A DNA stretch of 64,000 bases from Brugia malayi (Eukaryota; Nematoda; Chromadorea; Rhabditida; Onchocercidae), in assembly GCF_000002995.4 (NCBI RefSeq), contig NW_025062479.1, positions 24,859,221 to 24,923,220 of the forward strand. The letters are read 5' to 3'. The notes under the pieces are model-generated. The model worked only from the letters and a program-made list of their open reading frames with translations. It made no database searches and was not told the origin of the DNA. Made by a program: the position numbers and the translations under genes. Below are positions 38,509 through 52,189 of the stretch, piece by piece; position 1 is the stretch's first letter; the number at the start of each line of letters is the position of its first letter.

Positions 38509-41500
38509 TTATTTCTGTTCTTTGCAAATATTCTTCTTTTGTTTTATCTGTTGAGCATTATTAGCAAATAATACTGCATCATGAATGGATGGAAAGAAAT
38601 TTATCGATGGAATCACTTCATAGATATTACATTTGGCAAATAATATTCGAGCTTCTGCTAAAAAAAAAAAAAAAAAAAAAAATATTATTATGCAACAAAC
38701 ATATTTACTTTTTTCATTATTTTCGACTAGGGTAAATTTAAACTAGGGTAAATTGAACTAGGGTAAATTTTACATATAAATGAAATGATTAATTTTTTAA
38801 TTCATAAATGTTATAATATTGTGAACCTTTTGAAGCAGCCATAAATATTTCAACCATTATTTCTAGGGTAAATTTAAAGGTAAATTTAAACTAGGGTAAA
38901 TTTAACTAGGGTAAATTTTACATATAAATGAAATGATTAATTTTTTAATTCATAAATGTTATAATATTGTGAACCTTTTGAAGCAGCCATAAATATTTCA
39001 ACCATTATTTCTAGGGTAAATTTAAAGGGTAAATTTAAACTAGGGTAAATTTAACTAGGGTAAATTTTACATATAAATGAAATGATTAATTTTTTAATTC
39101 ATAAATGTTATAATATTTGAAACCTTTTGAGGCAGCCATAAATATTTCAACATTACGATTTCTCAATTCCTGCGATAAATCCTTCAATCTTTCAATTCCG
39201 GTATAATCAATGCATGTAAATCCCGAAGCATCAATGATCAGATAAAGTGTTTCGCTTTCATTTAACATTTTCTGTAAAAAAATTTATTGATATGATCATT
39301 TCATGATCAATTCATTGAACACAATGACACTTTAGATCTGATAAGAAATTGCTTGATGAAAATGATAACTAACCATTTTATCATCAACAATAGCAAGAGC
39401 TTTTTTGATAAATAAATCGCTATTGAGAAAAAGTAAAGGTGCATCATAGCGATAAATCACAATCGTTGGTGATACTAATGATTCACTGAAAAAGTAATTT
39501 TGCATAATGTTAAATTAAATTGAAGGCTAAATCCATACTTTCATGATTAAAACATCAATTTTCACATAATATCTAAAATAATCTAAAAATCAATATCGAA
39601 AAACATTTTCTAAAGTCGATATAATAATATTGATTTTAAAGAATGATAAATGTAAACAAGACTAATTTTAAAATCATAATTTTCACATATATAATTTCAA
39701 TATCTAAAAACATTTTCTAAATAATAATATTGATTTTAATAATATTGTAAATAATAATATTGATTTTAAAGAATGATAAATGTAAACAAGACTAATTTTA
39801 AAATCATAATTTTCACATATATAATTACAATATCTAAAAAACATTTTCTAAAGTCGATATAATAATATTGATTTTAAAGAATGATAAATGTAAACAAGAC
39901 TAATTTTAAAATTATAATTTTCACATATATAATTTCAATATCTAAAAACATTTTCTAAATAATAATATTGTAAATAATAATATTGATTTTAAAGAATGAT
40001 AAATGTAACAAGACTAATTTTAAAATCATAATTTTCACATATATAATTTCAATATCTAAAAAACATTTTCTAAATAATAATATTGATTTTAATAATATTG
40101 TAAATAATAATATTGATTTTAAAGAATGATAAATGTAAACAAGACTAATTTTACCTGTAACGACAAATGTCTCTATATAGCTCGGTATCTTTAATTTCAC
40201 CAAGTGTTACAGCTTTGGCCTAAAATATATGTATGGAGGATACATTTTGAATTTTGAATTCAGTCAAAAAGGTAGAAGAAAGAATTCATACATACAACTT
40301 TTCAAAGCTTTCATCGTTCAAATCAAGAGAATAAAAAAAAAGCTAAAAATTAAAATATAAATGGAATCTTTCAAAATTTACTCTTTAATTTTAATCATAC
40401 ATAAATTAATTCAATCATATATAAATTAATAACAAACAAATTCAAACCATTGTGTACGAATGATAACAGTTAAAATAGCAAATATTATAGCTACACCAAG
40501 ACCTTCACTTACATTCCATAGAAATGTACCCAGAAAACTTATTAACCAAATAAGCTGAAATTTTTATGCAAACTACTGATAAGAATAAAGATATGATCCA
40601 TTAATTTTTATCAATATTATCACTTCATTAATTTTATCAATAAAACTAAGACACATCCATTAATTTTTATCAATATCATTACTTCATTAATTTTATCAAT
40701 AAAACTAAGACATCCATTAATTTTTATCAATATTATCACTTCATTAATTTTATCAATAAAACTATGACATCCATTAATTTTATCAATATCATTACTTCAT
40801 TAATTTTATCAATAAACTAAGACACATCCATTAATTTTTATCAATATTATCACTTCATTAATTTTATCAATAAAACTAAGACACATCCATTAATTTTATC
40901 AATATTATCACTTCATTAATTTTATCAATAAAACTAAGACACATCCATTAATTTTTATCAATATTATCACTTCATTAATTTTATCAATAAAACTAAGATA
41001 CTAAAAATGCTTTTAATAAATTTCAGTGCACTAACCAAATCAATTTTTGAAGTTTTCCAATAGTGAACAGCTTCATTAGCTCTTAGAAACATTCCCTGTA
41101 GAGCTACCACTATTACTGATACCAATACACACTGAAATGATTTAATAAATAAAAAGTAAACTTTACTATTAGCATCACATAAATGATTATTTGAAAATAA
41201 ACTGTAGAATTAATAAATACTAATCATTATACAAATAACTTTATAAGTTTCAGTTGAATAATTAAAATAAAAAGTAAACTTTACTATTAGCATCACATAA
41301 ATGATTATTTGGAAAATAAACTGTAGAATTAATAAATACTAATCATTATGCAAATAACTTTATAAACTTTAGTTAAATAATTTAAATAAAAGTAAACTTT
41401 ACTATTAGCATCACATAAATGATTATTTGGAAAATAAACTGTAGAATTAATAAATACTAATCATTATGCAAATAACTTTATAAACTTTAGTTAAATAATT

Positions 41501-44500
41501 AAATAAAAAGTAAACTTTACTATTAGCATCACATAAATGATTATTTGGAAAATAACTGTAGAATTAATAAATACTAATCATTATGCAAATAACTTTATAA
41601 ACTTTAGTTAAATAATTTAAATAAAAAGTAAACTTTACTATTAGCATCACATATAAATGATTATTTTAGCATACCGTTGGCAAATAGTACAGCAATGGTC
41701 CAACCAACAAAATGACCAAAAGTACTACAAGTGCAGCTACAACGCTTGAAAGCTGTAAACAATATGTTTATGTGTAATTCAATATTAATTATAGAAATAA
41801 ATAAATAAAAAAAAAAAAAACTATTCCTAACATCATAATCAGTGATATTTATATCAAAAAATAAAAATTATTAGTTAATATTTAAATAATTTTTTTTTTC
41901 TTTCTTTCTTTCTTTGTTTGTTAGAAAGAGAGAAAATCTAACCTCAGAAGTGGCACCCAATTCTGAATTTAAAAGAGCACGTGATAAACTTGCACTTGCA
42001 GGATGACAACTTAGAATGCCACCTATCAATTGACATAGTGCAATTGCTTTCAGTTCCTAAAAATTATTAAATTCATTTAAAAATATTCAATTTGAATTGT
42101 TCAAATTGATTAAATGAAAAAAATGTTACCATTTTGATATAATATTACTTAATTAAAATGCAAAAAAAAAAATAAATTTGAAATGACTAAACATATAACA
42201 TAACATAATTCAATTTTAAAATAACATTACTTAATTAAAATGCAAAAAAAAATAAATTTGAAATGACTAAACATATAACATAACATAATTCAATTTTAAA
42301 ATAACATTACTTAATTAAAATGCAAAAAAAATAAATTTGAAATGACTAAACATATAACATAACATAATTCAATTTTAAAATAACATTACTTAATTAAAAT
42401 GCAAAAAAAAAATAAATTTGAAATGACTAAACATATAACATAACATAATTCAATTTTAAAATAACATTACTTAATTAAAATGCAAAAAAAAATAAATTTG
42501 AAATGACTAAACATATAACATAACATAATTCAATTTTAAATAACATTACTTAATTAAAATCAAAAAAATAAATTTGAAATGACTAAACATATAACATAAC
42601 ATAATTCAATTTTGATATAACATTACTTAATTAAAATGCAAAAAAAATAAATTTGAAATGACTAAACATATAACATAACATAATTCAATTTTGATATAAC
42701 ATTACTTAATTAAAATGCAAAAAAAATAAATTTGAAATGACTAAACATATAACATAACATAATTCAATTTAAAATAACATTACTTAATTAAAATCAAAAA
42801 AATAAATTTGAAATGACTAAACATATAACATAACATAATTCAATTCTAATAATATTATTTATAAACAGCATGTAAACAATAGCAATATACTGAAAAGAAT
42901 TAACTTTTAATTCTTTAATTCTTTTAATTCCTTTAATTCTTTAATTCAAAAATTTAACTTTTAATAAGAAAAAAAATTTATACCTGACTTGGATTAATAT
43001 GATATCCATGTTTTTTCGCAAATACTTTACCTACAGATGCTGTAAACGAATAGATTACTATAGCAATTACTAATGCATCCAAAATAAATGCACTAAAATA
43101 TTTGAATTCTGGTAGTGTTGGCATTGGTAACCTATAAAATTAATTAAATTATCACTATAAATACATCATAATTCATTCATCATACATACATTTTCTTAAT
43201 TTATATTATTAACAAACTAAAGTGAATAAATTAAAATTAATTAAATTATCACTATAAATACATCATAATTCATTCATCATACATACATTTTCTTAATTTA
43301 TATTATTAACAAACTAAAAGTGAATAAATTAAAATTAATTAAATTATCACTATAAATACATCATAATTCATTCATCATACATACATTTTCTTAATTTATA
43401 TTATTAACAAACTAAAAGTGAATAAATTAAAATTAATTAAATTATCACTATAAATACATCATAATTCATTCATCATACATACATTTTCTTAATTTATATT
43501 ATTAACAAACTAAAAGTGAATAAATTAAAATTAATTAAATTATCACTATAAATACATCATAATTCATTCATCATACATACATTTTCTTAATTTATATTAT
43601 TAACAAACTAAAAGTGAATAAATACGCATATAGTTTAATTTTTTTTTTTTTTTTTGGAAACAACCTTTGTAGGAAGAGAATAAAATATATCTAAAATATT
43701 TAATGAAAAAAAAAAAAAAAGATTGTTTAAAAAAATAAGAAAATCGAATAAAATCCTAATGAATATTAATTGTTTTGCGTTCGTTTTTTTTTTTTTTTTT
43801 AAAAAAAAAACAACTAAATGATAAGAATATGAATAAATAATAAAAATATTAAATAAGTCTTAAGAACTAACTTTGATGGTATAAATCCAACAATAGCAAC
43901 TTTTTGTTTTACATTTAATTCCAGCATATAAGTCATCAATGTGCCGAGTATCATCTAAAATTTTCAATTTTCACAATAAATTCATAAAGAAAATTGCAAA
44001 AAACATATATGAAGCAATATTTTATATTAATACTTAAATTTATTAATAATGCATAAATTTATAAAATATTTAAAACTATAGAGAAAATTGCAAAAAAAAC
44101 ATATATGAAGCAATATTTTATATTAATACTTAATTTATTAATAATGCATAAATTTATAAAATATTTAAAACTATAGAGAAAATTGCAAAAAAAAACATAT
44201 ATGAAGCAATATTTTATATTAATACTTAAATTTATTAATAATGCATAAATTTATAAAATATTTAAAACTATAGAGAAAATTGCAAAAAAAAACATATATG
44301 AAGCAATATTTTATATTAATACTTAAATTTATTAATAATGCATAAATTTATAAATATTTAAAACTATAGAGAAAATTGCAAAAAAAACATATATGAAGCA
44401 ATATTTTATATTAATACTTAAATTTATTAATAATGCATAAATTTATAAAATATTTAAAACTATAGAGAAAATTGCAAAAAAAAACATATATGAAGCAATA

Positions 44501-47500
44501 TTTTATATTAATACTTAAATTTATTAATAATGCATAAATTTATAAAATATTTAAAACTATAGAGAAAATTGCAAAAAAAACATATATGAAGCAATATTTT
44601 ATATTAATACTTAAATTTATTATAATGCATAAATTTATAAAATATTTAAAACTATAGAGAAAATTGCAAAAAAACATATATGAAGCAATATTTTATATTA
44701 ATACTTAAATTTATTAATAATGCATAAATTTATAAAATATTAAAACTATAGAGAAAATTGCAAAAAAACATATATGAAGCAATATTTTATATTAATACTT
44801 AAATTTATTAATAATGCATAAATTTATAAAATATTTAAAACTATAGAGAAAATTGCAAAAAAACATATATGAAGCAATATTTTATATTAATACTTAAATT
44901 TATTAATAATGCATAAATTTATAAAATAATTAAAACTATCAGCATTAAACCAAAAAAAAAAATTTTTTCCTCTCATCCATTGTTTGGTAAAAAACATTAA
45001 AAAAAATTTTGATAGCAATAATTTAAAATAGGAAAGAACTAAAAAGTAAACTTAAAAAAAAAAAAAAGAAATATCAACCACAAAAAGTTCAAATGGCATT
45101 GGTATTCGAATTCGTTGCTGTATTGATGGATTTAAAATATATTTTCCAAGCATCAAAATAACAATTGAAATTACTGATATGATTACCACACATAAATTTG
45201 CATCCTTTAGTAATGTCACAAAATCGAATAGAAACTAAAATATTTTTGTTAAAAATTTATTTTAATTTTTAATTGTAACAGATATAAAGTATCAATTATC
45301 CTATCAATTGATAAAGTGATAATTTGAAAAGAGTCTTTAAAATATTTTCAATTCAAAAATATAAAACCATAAATTTGCTTCCTTTAGTAATGTCACAAAA
45401 TCGAATAGAAACTAAAATATTTTTGTTAAAAATTTATTTTAATTTTTAATTGTAACAGATACAAAGTATTAATTATCCTATCAATTGATAAAGTGATAAT
45501 TTGAAAAGAGTCTTTAAAATATTTTCAATTCAAAAATATAAAACCATCAATTTGCATCCTTTAGTAATGTCACAAAATCGAATAGAAACTAAAATATTTT
45601 GTTAAAAAATTATTTTAATTTTTAATTGTAACAGATACAAAGTATTAATTATCCTATCAATTGATAAAGTGATAATTTGAAAAGAGTCTTTATAATATTT
45701 TCAATTCAAAAATATACAACCATCAATTTGCATCCTTTAGTAATGTCACAAAATCGAATAGAAACTAAAATATTTTGTTAAAAAATTATTTTAATTTTAA
45801 TTGTAACAGATATAAAGTATCAATTATCCTATCAATTGATAAAGTGATAATTTGAAAATACTATTTATAATATTTTCAATTCAAAAATATACAACAATTA
45901 CAAGAAATGAATGTAATATTTTAATTTAAAAAAAAAAAAAAAGTTGATAAAGTGATAATTTGAAAATACTATTTATAATATTTTCAATTCAAAAATATAC
46001 AACAATTACAAGAATAATATTTTATTTAAAAAAAAAAAAAAAATTACATATGGTAATTTGAAAAGACCAAATGGACCATATCTTGATGGTATTTGAATAC
46101 CAATTAATTTTGGCATTTGTGATGCAAATACATGACATGCTGCACCAATTGTAAAACCACCAACCACTGGATCAGCCAAATAAACAGTAAGAAAATGCAA
46201 TTGTAGAATGGCAAAAATTGCCTGAAGAAAGAAATTAAATGTTAATTAGAAATTTGAACATGAAAAACAATAAATAAATAAATAAATAAATAAATAATAA
46301 ATAAATAAATAAATTTACTCTTCTATTGAACAATAGAAATTCGAATATGAAAAACTATTAATAAATAAATAAATAAATAAATTTGCTCCTCTATTGAACA
46401 ATAGAAATTCGAATATGAAAAATTATAAATAAATAAATAAATAAATTTACTCTTCTATTGAACAATAGAAATTCGAATATGAAAAACTATTAATAAATAA
46501 ATAAATAAATTTACTCTTCTATTGAACAATAGAAATTCGAATATGAAAAACTATTAATAAATAAATAAATAAATAAATTTACTCTTCTATTGAACAATAG
46601 AAATTCGAATATGAAAAACTATTAATAAATAAATAAATAAATAAATAAATAAATTTACTCTTCTATTGAACAATAGAAATTCGAATATGAAAACTATTAA
46701 TAAATAAATAAATAAATAAATAAATAAATTTACTCTTCTATTGAACAATAGAAATTCGAATATGAAAACTATTAATAAATAAATAAATAAATTTACTCTT
46801 CTATTGAACAATAGAAATTCGAATATGAAAAACTATTAATAAATAAATAAATTTGCTCCTCTATTGAACAAATATAAATCAAATATCAATTAGAAATTTG
46901 AACATGAAAAACTATAAATAAATAAATAAATAAATTTGCACCACTACTAAACAAATATATCAATTCTGTTCATTCTTAATCATACTTGAACTAATCACTT
47001 GAAATGCTCTTTCATCTTTGATGCTAATTGTAATTACTATCATTTCTCATTTTTTTTTTTTTAAACATTAAGAATAAATTTTATGATATTATATAATAAT
47101 ATATATAATTATATATATATATGTAAATAGCTAAATTCCTATTTAGTTTTTGAAATTTCTGATTAAATTCAATTGCTAAATATTCACTATCGTTTACTGT
47201 CATTGTAATAATTTAAATAATTTAAAGAATATAATATAATATTTTTTTTTTTTTTTCAAATGTATTAGTTGAATGTTATATTGTTTACTTATTATATTTT
47301 AATATAATAAAATATATAATTTGAAATAATTATATGATCGTTTCAATTTAATTTAATTTAATTCAATTCTTTTTTTTTTTTTCCTTTTTTCATTCCTATC
47401 ATATTATTAATAATTTAATTTTTTTTTTCAAATGTATTAGTTGAATGTTATATTGTTTACTTATTATATTTTAATATAATAAAATATATAATTTGAAATA

Positions 47501-50500
47501 ATTATATGATCGTTTCAATTTAATTTAATTCAATTCAATTCTTTTTTTATTTTTCCTTTTTTCATTCCTATCATATAATTAATAATATAATTTTTTTTTC
47601 TCAAATATATTAGTTGAATGTTAAATTAAATTATTTTAAATATAATATTTTGAAATATTTATATGATCGTTTCAATTTAATTTAATTTAATTCAATTCAA
47701 TTCTTTTTTTTTCCTTTTTTCATTCCTATCATATAATTAAAATATTAATTATAGATGAAATAAACAAATTACCATAACGAAACCAACAGTAAATGTTAGC
47801 GTAGCCATCAATCGAACAGTTAAAATAGTATTATCAATCATTTGTAAATTGTATAAATCAGTGGTATTTTTATCAAATATATCTTCCATTCTACGTTCCA
47901 ATGCATTACCTGTCATTAATGCTACAACTGCAAACATACCTGTAATTAACCTTATCTCATAATTAATATTAAATTTATCATTTAAAAAAAAAAAAAAAAG
48001 AAGCACTTCAAAGCATTATTTATTATTTTTTACTTTTTTTTTTTTTTTTTGTTTCAAAAGTTAATTTTGTAAATTTCAAACAAAAAACTTGTTAATGTTA
48101 AAATAAGAATTTCGTTCAATGAAATCTAAATATTATATTATATCAAAATTTTTTTTTTTGTAATTAACCTTATCTCATAATTAATCTTAAATTTATCATT
48201 TAAAAAAAAAAAAAAAGAAGCACTTCAAAGCATATTTATTATTTTTTTACTTTTTTTTTTTTAACAGAAATTTCTTTTTTTTTTTTTTTGTTTTCAAAAG
48301 TTAATTTTGTAAATTTCAAACAAAAAACTTGTTAATGTTAAAATAAGAATTTCGTTTAAAGAAATCTTAAAATTATATTATATCAAAATTTTTTTTTTTT
48401 TTTGTATGAAAAGAAATCAAAATATAAGCTAATTAATTAGTTTGTTTCAAAAAAAAAAAAATTTTTCAAATAAAATTTGCAAAATAATAACAAAACAAAA
48501 CTTTTTTGTATGAAAAGAAATCAAAATATAAGCTAATTAATTAGTTTGTTTCAAAAAAAAAAAAAAAATTTTTCAAATAAAATTTGCAAAATAATAACGA
48601 ACCAAAACTTTTTTGTATGAAAAGAAATCAAAATATAAGCTAATTAATTAGTTTGTTTCAAAAAAAAAAAAAATTTTCAAATAAAATTTGCAAAATAATA
48701 ACAAACCAAAACTTTTTTGTATGAAAAGAAATCAAAATATAAGCTAATTAATTAGTTTGTTTCAAAAAAAAAAAAAATTTTCAAATAAAATTTGCAAAAT
48801 AATAACAAACCAAGATTGATATGTTTTGATGTGCCAAATATAACATAAACTAAAGTAGGAAATAATGATGTATACAATCCAATCACTGCATTCACATTTG
48901 CTAATGCAGAATAAGCCATAGCTAAATTGAATTCTGTTTAATAATAAAATAATCAAAAAATTAGATAAACAATTATTAATAATAATTAATAATAATAAAA
49001 TAATTAAATAATAATAATAAAATGTTTAATAATAAAATAATAATAAACAATAAAATAATTAAAAAAATATAATAATAAAATATTAATAATAAAATAATCA
49101 AAAAATTAGATAAACAATTATTAATAATAATTAATAATAATAAAATAATTAAATAATAATAAAATGTTTAATAATAAAATAATAATAAATAATAAACATT
49201 AAAAAATATAATAATAATATAAATATTAATAATAAATAATCAAAAAATTAGATAAACAATTATTAGTAATATCGTTAAGAAAGAAAATTATAAAGTAAAT
49301 GTCAGTTATTTTTTTTTTTTCCTTACAGATATTTTCCGGAAATATTTTAATTAATTAACTAAATGATCGGAAAAAAAAATTTATATATGCCTATGAGAAG
49401 CTATAAGTAATTAGCTTTATAATTTAACAATAATAATAATAATAATAATTTGTCAGTTATTTTTTTTTTTTTCTTACAGATATTTTCCGGAAATATTTTA
49501 ATTAATTAACTAAATGATCGGAAAAAAAAATTTATATATGCCTATGAGAAGCTATAAGAATTAGCTTTATAATTTAACAATAATAATAATAATAATTTAA
49601 ACTACATAAATAATTTTTCTTTTCTTTTTCAACTAAGCAAAAAAAAAAAAAAAAGAAAAAATTAATGGCAAAATGAAAATGTCATTTTGGATGACATTTT
49701 TATATACGCTTTATTCATTTTGAAAAATAAATAATCCAAACAAACTATATTATCTTTTTGAAATTCATTACAGAAAAAAAAAGAAAAAAAAAAATTAAAA
49801 AAGTTTGTCATTTCTATCTAATATTTTCTTAAAAATAATTTACTACCATTAAAATATAAATTAATAAATATATTTCATGCTAATATGTAACTGTAAATTG
49901 AATACAAAGTAGTTGAAAGTATAATCTAATATAAGAAATTAATATAAGAAAAGAATTAACTAAGAAAAATCTTTTCCAAAATGATTTTTTAACTCTTTCG
50001 GAAGAAGTTAAACAAATAGTTATGATAAAATTTAAACTTAATAAATTAATAAATAATCAACATTAATTAATAAATATTTAATTAAATAATTTATATAAAT
50101 AATATTATTTCTTCATATTATTATAATCTTATATAAAAATAAATAAGATTTTTAACTCTTTCGGAAGAAGTTAAACAAATAGTTATGATAAAATTTAAAC
50201 TTAATAAATTAATAAATAATCAACATTAATTAATAAATATTTAATTAAATAATTTATATAAACAATATTATTTCTTCATATTATTATAATCTTATATAAA
50301 AATAATCTTATAAAAAAATAAATAAATAAATAACCATAAAAGAAATGACTAACCTTGTGGTACACAAAGTATTCCAACTGTAATACCAGCAATAATATCT
50401 TTGAAAAGATCTGATTTGGTAATATTTGGAAGCCAAAATAATACAGGAAAAAATTGTTTGATTTGATTAATAAAACTATACTGAATAAATTTATTTAATT

Positions 50501-51356
50501 TCTTCCTCATTAATTCTTTCAAATTTAAATTTGTTTCAATATAACCATATTGATAATCAAATTTCTCCTGTAAACAACAATAATTTTTAAAAAGTAAATA
50601 CAATCTAAAAAAAAATAATATTATAAAATCAAATAACAATGATACTACTAAATAATAATATTATAAAATCAAATAATAATACTACTAAATAATAATATTA
50701 TAAAATCAAATAATAATAATACTACTAAATAATAATATTATAAAATCAAATAATAATAATACTACTAAATAATTTTCTCATTAATTCTTTCAAATTTAAA
50801 TTTGTTTCAATATAACCATATTGATAATCAAATTTCTCCTGTAAACAACAATAATTTTAAAAAGTAAATACAATCTAAAAAAAATAATATTATAAAATCA
50901 AATAATAATAATACTACTAAATAATAATATTATAAAATCAAATAATAATACTACTAAATAATAATATTATAAAATCAAATAATAATAATACTACTAAAAA
51001 TAATATTATAAAATCAATTAATAATACTGCTAAATAATAATAATAAATCAAATAATAATAATACTACTAATAATAATATTATAAACAAATAATAATAATA
51101 CTAAAATAATATTATAATAATAATAATACTACTAATAATAATATATAAAATAATAATTATAATAAATAATAATATTAAAAATCAAATAATAATACTGCTA
51201 AATAATACATGATAGATAATAATAATAAACAAAAATGAAATATGAATCAAAAAAAAAAAAGTCAAATAATAAATAAAATTAAATAAAAAAAAAATTAACC
51301 TGATTTAGAACAGTTCGTTTGATACTAAAAATTAATTCCTTCTCTTTTTTCTCCAT
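38509..51356 (-). CDS. SLC26/SulP family anion transporter with STAS domain, one-base frame break
   Basis: A multi-pass membrane exchanger of sulfate or other anions. Sixteen exons: 51300-51356, 50354-50567, 48811-48921, 47773-47939, 46048-46221, 45079-45234, 43872-43954, 42984-43131, 41943-42056, 41675-41752, 41036-41131, 40448-40554, 40155-40219, 39374-39485, 39124-39271, 38509-38657. The family signature begins in SDLFKDIIAGITVGILCVPQ and continues GMAYSALANVNAVIGLYTS and VIFGTSKHINLG. Later motifs are YLADPVVGGFTIGAACHVF, AKKHGYHINPSQELKAIALC and HPASASLSRALLNSELGATS. The C-terminal STAS domain has LYLIIDASGFTCIDYTGIE. Expected length is about 659 aa. The sum of the exons is one base short of a full frame: exon 12 ends in TG and exon 13 would have to read TGG-CCA-AAG, but the frame of AVTLGEIKDTELYRDICRY needs an extra base near 40211-40217. 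Confidence 0.9.
38720..39120. repeat. Tandem repeat copying the donor edge of SLC26 exon 15
   Basis: Two extra units (around 38830-38865 and 38975-39015) carry the end of exon 15 (GAAATATTTATGGCTGC and the donor region) together with AACTAGGGTAAATTT runs. The intact exon is at 39124-39271. Confidence 0.85.
39540..40154. repeat. Intronic tandem repeat, about 110-bp unit
   Basis: About five units with AAAGAATGATAAATGTAAAC, AAGACTAATTTTAAAATCAT and TATCTAAAAACATTTTCTAA, in the SLC26 intron between exons 13 and 14. Confidence 0.9.
40590..41000. repeat. Intronic minisatellite, about 60-bp unit
   Basis: About seven units with CATCCATTAATTTTTATCAA and TCACTTCATTAATTTTATCA, in the SLC26 intron between exons 11 and 12. 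Confidence 0.9.
41140..41665. repeat. Intronic tandem repeat, about 118-bp unit
   Basis: About five units with AAAGTAAACTTTACTATTAG and CATCACATAAATGATTATTT, in the SLC26 intron between exons 10 and 11. Confidence 0.9.
42110..42850. repeat. Intronic minisatellite, about 58-bp unit
   Basis: About twelve units with AATTTGAAATGACTAAACAT and ATAACATTACTTAATTAAAA, in the SLC26 intron between exons 8 and 9. Confidence 0.92.
43138..43622. repeat. Intronic minisatellite, about 95-bp unit
   Basis: Five nearly identical units with TTATCACTATAAATACATCA and ACATACATTTTCTTAATTTA, in the SLC26 intron between exons 7 and 8. Confidence 0.93.
43975..44940. repeat. Intronic minisatellite, about 97-bp unit
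   Basis: About ten nearly identical units with CATATATGAAGCAATATTTT and AAAACTATAGAGAAAATTGC, in the SLC26 intron between exons 6 and 7. Confidence 0.93.
45180..46020. repeat. Tandem repeat copying the acceptor edge of SLC26 exon 6
   Basis: Three extra units (near 45370-45415, 45549-45600, 45729-45775) repeat the first 40-odd coding bases of exon 6 with its TTTTAG acceptor and about 130 bases of upstream intron; period about 175 bases. None has a donor. The intact exon is at 45079-45234. Confidence 0.9.
46255..46960. repeat. Intronic minisatellite, about 78-bp unit
   Basis: About ten units with TCTTCTATTGAACAATAGAA and an (AAAT)n run, in the SLC26 intron between exons 4 and 5. Confidence 0.92.
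47060..47755. repeat. Intronic tandem repeat, about 180-bp unit
   Basis: Three units with AAATGTATTAGTTGAATGTT and TATATGATCGTTTCAATTTA, in the same SLC26 intron. Confidence 0.85.
47945..48800. repeat. Two intronic tandem arrays beside SLC26 exon 4
   Basis: A two-copy unit of about 220 bases (47942-48400) that also duplicates the acceptor surroundings of exon 4, followed by four units of about 108 bases with TTTGTATGAAAAGAAATCAA and GCTAATTAATTAGTTTGTTT (48400-48800). Confidence 0.85.
48940..50335. repeat. Set of two-copy repeats in SLC26 intron 2
   Basis: Three successive duplications: AAT-rich units at 48945-49260, a unit with CAGATATTTTCCGGAAATAT at 49305-49600 (two copies, period about 150), and a unit with CTTTCGGAAGAAGTTAAACA at 49985-50330 (two copies, period about 155). 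Confidence 0.8.
50640..51200. repeat. Repeat array with a partial copy of SLC26 exon 2
   Basis: Units of about 37 bases (AATACTACTAAATAATAATA plus TTATAAAATCAAA) flank a copy at about 50772-50860 of the first 80-odd coding bases of exon 2 with its TTTACAG acceptor. The copy has no donor and runs into the repeat. Confidence 0.88.
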
Positions 51357-51609
51357 ATTTTCATATCGTTTTGTATTTAATTTTAATTTCTAAACACACA
51401 TACATATTACATTTTACATTAATCATTCATATTCAATGAATGATTGTATCATTTGAATTATTTATTTGCTAACATATATATAATATTTATCATTCAATAG
51501 CGCTATTTAGTGCAATTCGAAATGTTCGCATATTAAAATGTGCACTGCTTTGCTTTCAGCTATACATTTTATATAGAATTGAAATAATATCATAAAAAAA
51601 AGGGGAGAA

Positions 51610-52055
51610 AATCAATAAAAATAATAATAGTAACAATAATCAATAATAATAATAATAATAAAAAACGATAATAATAATGATAACGATAATAATAATGATA
51701 ACATAAATAAAATAAATGATAATAAATAATAAAGATAATAATAATAATAATAACGATAATAATAATAGTAATGATAATAATAATATGATAATAATAATAA
51801 TAATAATAATAAATAATAAAGATAATAATAATAAAGATAATAATAATAGTAATAACAATGATAATAATAATAATAATAATAACGATGATAATAATAATAA
51901 TAATAATAAAATAATAATATAATAAAAATATAATAATAATAATAATAGTAATAACAATGATAATAATAATAATAATAATAACGATAATAATAATAATGAT
52001 AATAACGATAATAATAATAATAATAACGATAATAACGATAATAATAATAATAATA
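51610..52055. repeat. (AAT)n / GATAAT microsatellite
   Basis: About 445 bases of AAT with GAT interruptions, roughly 250 bases upstream of the SLC26 start. Long repetitive frames on both strands are not genes. Confidence 0.95.
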
Positions 52056-52189
52056 TTCCGAAGTGAAACTATCATATGACGAATAAATAGAAAACTAAGA
52101 AAAAAATTTGCTCATTTATAAGATTATGATGAAGACACACATGCAATAAGCTTACAAGTTAAACTTTTCATCGATAATAACAAAACAAA

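Noticed and set aside
51590..52075. 161-codon Ile-rich minus-strand frame
   Set aside because: Translation of the AAT/GAT microsatellite upstream of SLC26.
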